In this document: one piece after another, positions 1 through 9,300 of the stretch
How the letters are laid out: the number at the start of each line of letters is the position of its first letter
Position numbering within the stretch: the stretch's first letter is position 1
Origin: Larix kaempferi
Taxonomy: Eukaryota > Streptophyta > Pinopsida > Pinales > Pinaceae
Direction: 5' to 3'
DNA length: 64,000 nucleotides
Assembly: GCA_027924585.1 (NCBI GenBank)
Contig: BSBM01000200.1
Span: 2,170,001-2,234,000, forward strand
Program-made: the position numbers and the translations under genes
The notes under the pieces: model-generated
What the model saw: only the letters and a program-made list of their open reading frames with translations
The model's database searches: none
What the model was told of the DNA's origin: nothing

Positions 1-506
1 TGGACTCTCTGAGAGAGAGTTATGCCAAGTGTCGCAACGTGACCTGTTTATGGGATAAAACAGGAGAGCGCACTTGTACGGAGTGCCACGTGTCACTGGT
101 TCACCTTCAGCCTCTGAAAATGTTTCCTGAGATAGTAAATTCTGTGTACTACCTGTCACATTTTACGAAATTTCATTTGGAGCTTCCTAGCCCAAGTTAT
201 GACCTTTTTTCCAAGGTCACCTGATTTTGACTGAGATCTGGAAGACGCAGAAACCCTAATTTGTACTGATCATAACTTACAAAGTACAACGAATCTGAGG
301 ATTCCCTTTGGACACAAGGTACCTGGGGATGTTATCTTCGACCTGTAAACTTTTCAGACCCTAAACCTACGCCAAAATGGAGTTACAGCGAAAGTGCCAC
401 GATGACTGGTTTTTGCTATGTAAAACCCTAACCTTCAAATTGTCGTAAGTAAAGCAAGTGTCGTAAGTGCCATACCTTGTCTTCCTTCAGGTTAGCTCTG
501 ATACCA
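1..506 (-). mobile_element. Leader (5' internal region) of an older Ty1/copia element, continuing beyond the left edge
   Basis: This stretch is a diverged copy of 49764-50265, the untranslated leader of the complete copia element further right. The two align along their length with scattered substitutions and small indels, and both end in a PBS abutting an LTR. The element reads on the minus strand, so its coding part would lie left of the window. A plus-strand open frame at 39-224 corresponds to one at 49768-49992, but the differences between them show no protein-level constraint and a further repeat copy near 49600 has a 1-base deletion there. I treat it as non-coding leader. Homology and orientation are seen directly; the rest of this element is not visible. 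Confidence 0.85.
495..506 (-). other. Primer-binding site (initiator Met tRNA type) of the left copia element
   Basis: On the minus strand this reads TGGTATCAGAGC, the usual plant Ty1/copia PBS complementary to the 3' end of initiator-Met tRNA. It directly abuts the LTR starting at 507, with no spacer. This fixes the element's orientation as minus. Confidence 0.92.
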
Positions 507-1111
507 TGTTAATATTTAATATTCTAAGACAGAAAATAGCAGCATCACATTCCATTTCACAATAATAGCATATACAGGATCACTGAAGAAACAACAAGCA
601 TAGCATAAACACAAGAGACAGAGATTTATCCTGGGAAACCCTCATGGGGTAGAAAACCCAGCAAAGCTTCCTCAATATAGATGACCAGCAATATACAAAG
701 ATGAAACCCTGAGACATGATCTCCTCCTCCACAATAGCAGACCTCTTCTTCACAAATGCGCTATCCTCAAGTGAGTGAGTGTGTCAAATGAGGAACACAC
801 CTCCTCTATTTATACACTACTCTGACATATCTTTTACACAAGTACACGTAGGCTCGTATTTAACCAATGGGTTAAATACCCCACTACAACTCACTGGGCC
901 GACCCCTCCAGGGTGGTCTAATAACCCTTTGACCCACATAACACATACAGGTCCGACCCCCACTAGGGAAGTCTAATAACCCAAGTTACCACATTCCGAC
1001 GGAGGAGTAAACATCTCCGGATTCATAGTATAATTACATCGGAGGTATGGAACATCTCCGGAATAAATAATATACAAATATAATATTCTTTGAAGTTACA
1101 ATATCTTAACA
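507..1111 (-). mobile_element. LTR of the left Ty1/copia element (605 bp)
   Basis: The segment begins TGTTAA and ends TTAACA, the terminal inverted repeat of an LTR. It lies between a PBS on its left and a polypurine tract on its right, which sets both boundaries. It shares blocks with the LTRs at 43823 and 50266, such as the GGCCGACCCC and GGTGGTCTAATAACCC motifs and the CTATTTATA promoter block. Elsewhere it is strongly diverged, so it belongs to a related subfamily. Its length equals that of the 43823 LTR. With internal sequence on both sides, it acts as the 5' LTR of the element to the left and the 3' LTR of the fragment to the right. Confidence 0.88.
806..814 (-). promoter_or_regulatory. 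Putative TATA box of the left LTR
   Basis: The minus strand reads TATAAATAG, a good plant TATA box, in the middle of the LTR. The equivalent motif lies at the corresponding place in both LTRs of the complete element (44134 and 50578). Conservation between otherwise diverged LTRs supports a role in element transcription, though that is inferred. Confidence 0.65.
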
Positions 1112-1120
1112 CTCCCCCTT
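1112..1120 (-). other. Polypurine tract adjoining the left LTR
   Basis: On the minus strand this reads AAGGGGGAG immediately before the LTR, where plus-strand DNA synthesis of a retrotransposon would be primed. The matching tract of the complete element is AAGAGGGAG at 44428-44436. Confidence 0.82.
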
Positions 1121-1339
1121 AACGAGAAGGATATTATAACAGTATCTGCATGAGCAAGGAGTCATCAACATCATACATGATACATCTATAAATCATTGGA
1201 AGCTTTCTCAACATCATCAGTAACTTAAGCAGTTAATGGAACATCTTCAATACTGGAACATCAACATCTTCAGTACCGAGTCTTTATCTTCTGCAGCATT
1301 CGAACAGCTACAACAACATCAACATCTGGATCCTCACGA

Positions 1340-1590
1340 TCATCAGTATCATCATCTCACGATCATCAGCATCGTCATCACATGATCATCAGCATCGTCA
1401 TCTCACGATCATCAGCATCATCAGCATCGTCATCACACGATCATCAGCACCGTCATCACACGATCATCACCATCGTCATCACACGATCATCAACATCGTC
1501 AGCATCGTCATCACACGATCATCAGCATCGTCATCACACGATCATCAGCATCGTCATCACACGATCATCAGCATCGTCATCACACGATCA
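1340..1590. repeat. 23-bp minisatellite in the copia 3' region
   Basis: Units of the type CGATCATCAGCATCGTCATC plus CACA repeat every 23 bp; for example ACGATC recurs at 1515, 1538, 1561 and 1584. Units left of about 1500 are less regular. Confidence 0.9.
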
Positions 1591-1615
1591 ATCCAGTTCT
1601 CTATGCAAACCAGTC

Positions 1616-1858
1616 ATGTACCTTTTGAACCGAAGTCCAGGGACGATCCAGTCCTATCATGTACCTCTTGAACCGAAGTCCAGGGACGATCCAGTCCTAT
1701 CATGTTCTCGGAGACCACATGTCTATGGCTCACTTTACAGGACCAAAGTCCAAGGATGATCCAATCCTTACCGTACATTTAGGACAGCGTCCAAGGATGA
1801 CTTAATCCTCAACCGTTCATTTAGGACCACGTCCAAGGATGACTTAATCCTCCACCGT
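1616..1858. repeat. Tandem repeat of about 42 bp in the copia 3' region
   Basis: The core GTCCAAGGATGA or GTCCAGGGACGA recurs at about 41-43 bp spacing (GAACCGAAGTCC at 1627 and 1670; GTCCAAGGATGA at 1748, 1789 and 1831). The last unit runs into the satellite at ACATT. Confidence 0.85.
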
Positions 1859-2517
1859 ACATTCTACATCATAACGACTTTCTATAGTTTGCGTATGCGT
1901 CCGGAAATAAGAAAAGCTTACTTCCACCATTTTTTAAAATCATAGCTTCTAGAAGGTTTACATGATTTCGTAAAAAACACTAGTTTTTAGAAAATGTGTT
2001 TTATTTCATAAATGGAATCTACAAAGTATGCAGATTCTACGTCATAACGAATTTCTATAGTTTGCGCATGCATCCGGAAATAAGAAAAGCTTACTTCCCC
2101 CGTTTTTTAAAATCACAGCTTCTAGAAGGTTTAAATGATTTCTTAAAAAACACGAGTTTTTAGAAAATGTGTTTTATTTCATAAATGGAATCAACAAAGT
2201 ATGCACATTCTACATCATAACGACTTTCTATAGTTTGCGCATGCGTCCGGAAATAAGAAAAGCCTACTTCCACCGTTTTTTAAAATCACAGCTTCTAGAA
2301 GGTTTACATGATTTCGTAAAAAACACGAGTTTTTAGATAATGTGTTTTATTTCATAAATGGAATCAACAAAGTATGCACATTCTACGTCATAACGACTTT
2401 CTATAGTTTGCACATTCGTCCGGAAATAAGAAAAGCTTACTTCCACCGTTTTTTAAAATCACAGCTTCTAGAAGGTTTACATGATTTCGTAAAAAAACAC
2501 GAGTTTTTAGAAAATGT

Positions 2518-2690
2518 GTTTTATTTCATAAATGGAATCTACAAAGTATGGACATTCTACGTCATAACGACTTTCTATAGTTTGCGCATGCGTCCGGAAA
2601 TAAGAAAAGCTTACTTCCCCCGTTTTTTAAAATCACAGCTTCTAGAAGGTTTACATGATTTCTTAAAAAACACGAGTTTTTAGAAAATGT
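2518..2690. repeat. Representative satellite monomer (173 bp) with its motifs
   Basis: A typical unit used as reference. Visible motifs are ACGTCAT (2559-2565, TGACG on the other strand), palindrome CGCATGCG (2585-2592), TCCGGA (2593-2598), AAGCTT (2607-2612), palindrome CTTCTAGAAG (2639-2648) containing TTCTAGAA, and an AAAAAC/GTTTTT inverted repeat with ACGA loop (2666-2681). One frame is open for about 57 codons from the start of the unit and closes at TAG in the last part of the monomer. Confidence 0.9.
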
Positions 2691-2694
2691 GTTT

Positions 2695-3650
2695 TATTTC
2701 CTAAATGTTATCAACAAAGTATGCACATTCTACATCATAACGACTTTCTATAGTTTGCGCATGCGTCTGGAAATAAGAAAAGCTCACTTCCACCGTTTTT
2801 TAAAATCACAACTTCTAGAAGGTTTACATGATTTCGTAAAAAACACGGGTTTTTAGAAAATGTGTTTTATTTCATAAATGGAATATACAAAGTATGGATA
2901 TTCTACGTCATAACGACTTTCTATAGTTTGCGCATGCGTCCGGAAATAAGAAAAGCTTACTTCCCCCGTTTTTTAAAATCACAGCTTCTAGAAGGTTTAC
3001 ATGATTTCGTAAAAAAACATGAGTTTTTAGCAAATGTGTTTTATTTCATCAATGGAATCAACAAAGTATGCACATTCTACATCATAACGACTTTCTATAG
3101 TTTGCGCATGCGTCCGGAAATAAGAAAAGCTTACTTCCACAGTTTTTTAAAATCATAGCTTCTAGAAGGTTTACATAATTTCGTAAAAAACATGAGTTTT
3201 TAGAAAATGTGTTTTATTTCATAAATGGAATCAACAAAGTATGCACATTCTACGTCATAACGACTTTCTATAGTTTGCGCATGAGTACGGAAATAAGAAA
3301 AGCTTACTTCCCCCGTTTTTTAAAATCACAGCTTCTGGAAGGTTTACATGATTTCTTAAAAAACAAGAGTTTTTAGAAAATGTGTTTTATTTCATAAATG
3401 GAATCAACAAAGTATGCACATTCTACGTCATAACGACTTTCTATAGTTTGCGCATGCGTCCGGAAATAAGAAAAGCTTACTTCCACAGTTTTTTAAAATC
3501 ACAGCTTCTAGAAGGTTTACATGATTTCGTAAAAAACATGAGTTTTTAGAAAATGTGATTTATTTCATAAATGGAATCTACAAAGTATCGACATTCTACA
3601 TCATAACGACTTTCTATAGTTTGCGCATGCGTCCGGAAATAAGAAAAGCT
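2695..3650. repeat. Satellite segment duplicated at 39480-40435
   Basis: A run of about five to six monomers with private variants recurs at an offset of 36,785-36,786. Shared markers are CTAAATGTTATCAAC (2701 and 39487), an ACGGGTTTTT variant, and TATCGACATTCTACATC (3586 and 40371). The distant copy shows the array has exchanged segments over more than 36 kb. Confidence 0.85.
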
Positions 3651-6369
3651 TACTTCCCCCGTTTTTTAAAATCACAGCTTCTAGAAGGTTTACATGATTT
3701 CTTAAAAAACATGAGTTTTTAAAAATGTGTTTTATTTCATAAATAGAATCAACAAAGTATGCACATTCTACGTCATAACGACTTTCTATAGTTTGCGGAT
3801 GCGTCCGGAAATAAGAAAAGCTTACTTCCACCGTTTTAATATCACAGCTTCTAGAAGGTTTACATGATTTCGTAAAAAACACCAGTTTTTAGAAAATATG
3901 TTTTATTTCATAAATGGAATCTACAAAGTATGCACATTCTACGTCATAACGACTTTCTATAGTTTGTGCATGAGTCCGGAAATAAGAAAAGCTTACTTCC
4001 CCCGTTTTTTAAAATCACAGCTTCTAGAAGGTTTACATGATTTCCTAAAAAACACGAGTTTTTAGAGAATGTGTTTTATTTCATAAATGGAATCTACAAA
4101 GTATGGACATTCTATGTTATAACGACTTTCTATAGTTTGCGCATGCGTCCGGAAATAAGAAAAGCTTACTTCCACCATTTTTTAAAATCACAGCTTCTAG
4201 AAGGTTTACATGATTTCTTAAAAAACATGAGTTTTTAGAAAATGTGTTTTATTTCATAAATGGAATCAACAAAGTATGGACATTCTACGTCATAACGACT
4301 TTCTATAGTTTGCGCATGTGTTTGGAAATAAGAAAAGCTTACATCCCCCGTTTTTTAAAATCACAGCTTCTAGAAGGTTTACATGATTTCTTAAAAAACA
4401 CGAGTTTTTAGAAAATGTGTTTTATTTCATAAATGGAATCAACAAAGTATGCACATTCTACATCATAATGACTTTCTATAGTTTGCACATGCGTCTGGAA
4501 ATAAGAAAAGCTTACCTCCACCATTTTTTAAAATCATAGCTTTTAGAAGGTTTACATGACTTCTTAAAAAACACGAGTTTTTAGAAAATGTGTTTTATTT
4601 CATAAATGGAATCAACAAGGTATGCACATTCTACGTCATAATGACTTTCTATAGTTTGCGCATGCGTTTGGAAATAAGAAAGCTTACTTCCCCCGTTTTT
4701 TAAAATCACAGCTTCTAGATGGTTTACATGATTTCTTAAAAAACACAAGTTTTTAGAAAATGTGTTTTATTTCATAAATGGAATCAACAAAGTATGCATA
4801 TTCTACGTCATAACGACTTTCTATAGTTTGCGCATGCGTTTGGAAATAAGAAAAGATTACTTCCCCCGTTTTTTAAAATCACAGCTTCTAGATGGTTTAC
4901 ATGATTTCTTAAAGAACACGAGTTTTTAGAAAATGTGTTTTATTTCATAAATGGAATCAACAAAGTATGCACATTCTATGTCATAACGACTTTCTATAGT
5001 TTGCGCTTGCGTCCGGAAATAAGAAAAGCTTACTTCCACCGTTTTTTAAATTCATAGCTTCTAGAAGGTTTACATAATTTCGTAAAAAACACGAGTTTTT
5101 AGAAAATTTATTTTATTTCATCAATGGAATCAACAAAGTATGTACATTCTACGTCATAACGACTTTCTATAGTTTGCGCATTCGTCCGGAAATAAGAAAA
5201 GCTTACTTCCACCGTTTTTTAAAATCACAGCTTCTAGAAGGTTTACATGATTTCGTAAAAAAACACGAGTTTTTAGAAAATGTGTTTGATTTCATAAATG
5301 TAATCTACAAAGTATGCACATTCTACGTCATAACGACTTTCTATAGTTTGCGCATGCCTTTTGAAATAAGAAAAGCTTACTTCCCCCGTTTTTTAAAATC
5401 ACAGCTTCTAGATGGTTTACATGATTTCTTAACAAACACGAGTTTTTAGAAAATGTGTTTTATTTCATAAATGGAATCTACAAAGTATGCACATTCTACG
5501 TCATAAATACTTTCTATAGTTTGCGCATGCGTCCGGAAATAAGAAAAGCTTACTTCCACCATTTTTTAAAATCACAGCTTCTAGAAGGTTTATATGATTT
5601 CGTAAAAAACACGAGTTTTTAGAAAATGTGTTTTATTTCATAAATGGAATCTACAAAGTATGCACATTCTACGTCATAACGATTTTCTATAGTTTGCGCA
5701 TGCGTCCGCAAATAAGAAAAGCTTACCTCCCCCGTTTTTTAAAATCACAGATTCTAGAAGTTTTGCTTGATTTCTTAAAAAACACGAATTTTTAGAAAAT
5801 GTGTTTTATTAAAGAAATGGAATCAACAAAGTATACATATTCTACATCATAACGACTTTCTATAGTTTGCGCATGCGTTTGGAAATAAGAAAAGCTTACT
5901 TCCACCGTTTTTTAAAATCACAGCTTCTAGATGGTTTACATGATTTCTTAAAAAACACGAGTTTTTAGAAAATGTGTTTTATTTCATAAATGGAATCAAC
6001 AAAGTATGCACATTCTACGTCATAATAATTTTCTATAGTTTGCGCTTGCGTTTGGAAATAAGAAAACCTTACTTCCCCCGTTTTTTAAAATCACAGCTTC
6101 TAGAAGGTTTACATGATTTCTTAAAAAACACGAGTTTTTAGAAAATGTGTTTTATTTCATAAATGGAATCTACAAAGTATGCAGATTCTACGTCATAACG
6201 ACTTTATATAGTTTGCGCATGCGTTCGGAAATAAGAAAAGCTTACTTCCCCCGTTTTTTAAAATCACAGCTTCTAGAAGGTTTACATGATTTCTTAAAAA
6301 ACACGAGTTTTTAGAAAATGTGTTTTATTTCATAAATGGAATCAACAAAGTATGCACATTCTACGTCAT

Positions 6370-9300
6370 AACGAGTTTCTATAGTTTGCGCTTGCGTTTG
6401 GAAATAAGAAAAGCTTACTTCCCCCATTTTTTAAAATCACTGCTTCTAGAAGGTTTACATGATTTCTTAAAAAACACGAGTTTTTAGAAAATGTGTTTTA
6501 TTTCATCAATGGAATCAACAAAGTATGCACATTCTACGTCATAACAACTTTCTATAGTTTGCACATGCGTCCGGAAATAAGAAAAGCTTACTTCCACCGT
6601 TTTTTAAAATCACAGCTTCTAGAAGGTTTACATAATTTCGTAAAAAACACGAGTTTTTAGAAAATGTATTTTATTTCATCAATGGAATCAACAAAGTATG
6701 GACATTCTATGTCATAACGACTTTCTATAGTTTGCGCATTCGTCAGGAAATAAGAAAAGCTTACTTCCACGTTTTTTAAAATCACAGCTTCTAGAAGGTT
6801 TACATGATTTTGTAAAAAACACGAGTTTTTAGAAAATGTGTTTTATTTCATAAATGGAATCTACAAAGTATGCACATTCTACGTCATAACGACTTTCTAT
6901 AGTTTGCGCATGCGTTTTGAGATAAGAAAAGCTTACTTCCCCCGTTTTTTAAAATCACAGCTTCTAGATGGTTTACATGATTTCTTAACAAACACGAGTT
7001 TTTAGAAAATGTGTTTTATTTCATAAATGGAATCTACAAAGTATGCACATTCTACGTCATAACGACTTTCTATAGTTTGCGCATGCGTCCGGAAATAAGA
7101 AAATCTTACTTCCACCATTTTTTAAATTCACAGCTTCTAGAAGGTTTAAATGATTTCATAAAAAACACGAGTTTTTAGAAAATGTGTTTTATTTCATAAA
7201 TGGAATCTACAAAGTATGCACATTCTATGTCATAACGATTTTCTATAGTTTGCGCATGCGTCGGGAAATAAGAAAATCTTACTTCCCCCTGTTTCTTAAA
7301 ATCACAGCTTCTAGAAGGTTTACATGATTTCGTAAAAAACACGAGTTTTTAGAAAATGTGTTTTATTTCATAAATGGAATCAACAAAGTATGCACATTCT
7401 ACATCATAACGACTTTCTATAGTTTGCACATGCGTTTGGAAATAAGAAAAGCTTACTTCCCCCGTTTTCTAAAATCACAGCTTCTAGAAGGTTTAAATGA
7501 TTTCTTAAAAAACACGAGTTTTTAGAAAATGTGTTTCATTTCATAAATGGAATCTACAAAGTATTCACATTCTACGTCATAATGACTTTCTATAGTTTGC
7601 GCTTGCGTCCGGAAATAAGAAAAGCTTACTTCCCCCGTTTTTTAAAATCACAGCTTCTAGAAGGTTTACATGATTTCGTAAAAAACACGAGTTTTTAGAA
7701 AATGTGTTTTATTTCTTAAATGGAATCTACAAAGTATGCACATTCTACGTCATAACGACTTTCTATAGTTTGCGCTTCCGTCCGGAAATCAGAAAAGCTT
7801 ACTTCCACCATTTTTTAAAATCACAGCTTCTAGAAGGTTTACATGATTTCTTAAAAAACACGAGTTTTTAGAAAATGTGTTTTATTTCATAAATGGAATC
7901 AACAAAGTATGGACATTCTATGTCATAACGACTTTCTATAGTTTGCGCATGCATTTGGAAATAAGAAAAGCTTACATCCCCGGTTTTTTAAAATCACAGC
8001 TTCTAGAAGGTTTACATGATTTCTTAAAAAACACGAGTTTTTAGAAAATGTGTTTTATTTCATAAATGGAATCAACAAAGTATGCACATTCTACTTCATA
8101 ACGACTTTCTATAGTTTGCGCATGCGTTTGGAAATAAGAAAAGCTTACTTCCCCCGTTTTTTAAAATCACAGCTTCTAGAAGGTTTACATGATTTCTTAA
8201 AAAACACGAGTTTTTAGAAAATGTGTTTTATTTAATAAATGGAATCTACAAAGTATGGACATTCTACGTCATAACGACTTTCTATAGTTTGTGCATGCGT
8301 CCGGAAATAAGAAAAGCTTACTTCCACCGTTTTTTAAAATCACAGCTTCTAGAAGGTTTACAAAATTACGTAAAAAACACGAGTTTTTAGAAAATGTATT
8401 TTATTTCATCAATGGATTCAACAAAGAATGGACATTCTACGTCATAACGACTTTCTATAGTTTGAGCATTCGTCCGGAAATAAGAAAAGCTTACTTCCAC
8501 CGTTTTTTAAAATCAGAGCTTCTAGAAGGTTTACATGATTTCGTAAAAAACACGAGTTTTTAGAAAATGTGTTTTATTTCATAAATGGAATCTACAAAGT
8601 ATGCACATTCTACGTCATAACGACTTTCTATAGTTTGCGCATGCATTTGGAAATAAGAAAAGCTTACTTCCCCCGTTTTTTAAAATCACAGCTTCTAGAT
8701 GGTTTACATGATTTCTTAACAAAGACGAGTTTTTAGAAAATGTGTTTTATTTCATAAATGGAATCTACAAAGTATGCACATTCTACATCATAATGACTTT
8801 CTATAGTTTCGCATGCGTCCGGAAATAAGAAAAGCTTACTTCCCCCGTTTTTTAAAATCACAGCTTCTAGAAGGTTTACATGATTTCTTAAAAAACACGA
8901 GTTTTTAGAAAATGTGTTTTATTTCATAAATGGAATCAACAAAGTATGCACATTCTACCTCATAACGACTTTCTATAATTTGCCCATGTGTCCGGAAATA
9001 AGAAAAGCTCACTTCCACCATTTTTTAAAATCACAGCTTCTAGAAGGTTTACATGATTTCGTAAAAAACACGAGTTTTTAGAAAATGTGTTTTATTTCAT
9101 AAATGGAATCTACAAAGTATGCACATTCTACGTCATAACGAATTTCTATAGTTTGCGCATGGATCCGGAAATAAGAAAAGCTTACTTCCCCCGTTTTTTA
9201 AAATCACAGCTTCTAGAAGGTTTACATGATTTCTTAAAAAACACGAGTTTTTAGAAAATGTGTTTTATTTCATAAATGGAATCAACAAAGTATGCACATT

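Larger units (their letters stand above)
1112..1858 (-). mobile_element. Truncated 3' internal region of a copia element
   Basis: Starting from the PPT, this is the untranslated 3' internal part of a minus-strand copia element. It resembles 44428-46030 of the complete element in layout (PPT, then CATC-rich sequence and tandem repeats) more than in sequence. No RNase H or other coding sequence is reached: at about 1859 it is cut off and the 173-bp satellite begins. An open frame at 1382-1759 on the plus strand translates only the minisatellites and is not a gene. Confidence 0.75.

Noticed and set aside
39-224. Plus-strand frame with a homologue at 49768-49992
   Set aside because: It lies antisense in the retrotransposon leader. 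Differences fall at all codon positions and the repeat copy near 49600 carries a 1-base deletion.
495-506. tRNA-like sequence at the PBS
   Set aside because: Only 12 bases complementary to the tRNA 3' end are present; no cloverleaf surrounds them.
1340-1590. CRISPR-like regular repeats
   Set aside because: The 23-bp units abut each other without unique spacers, and the context is a plant retrotransposon.
3601-3882. 93-codon minus-strand open frame
   Set aside because: It is the reverse strand of satellite monomers and is broken in neighbouring units.
8291-8563. Set of 90-codon plus-strand frames (also at 16936, 18147, 41792, 43176) with nearly identical proteins
   Set aside because: They translate two satellite monomers in a register set by small indels. 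Their near identity reflects duplicated DNA blocks, and no domain or gene structure accompanies them.
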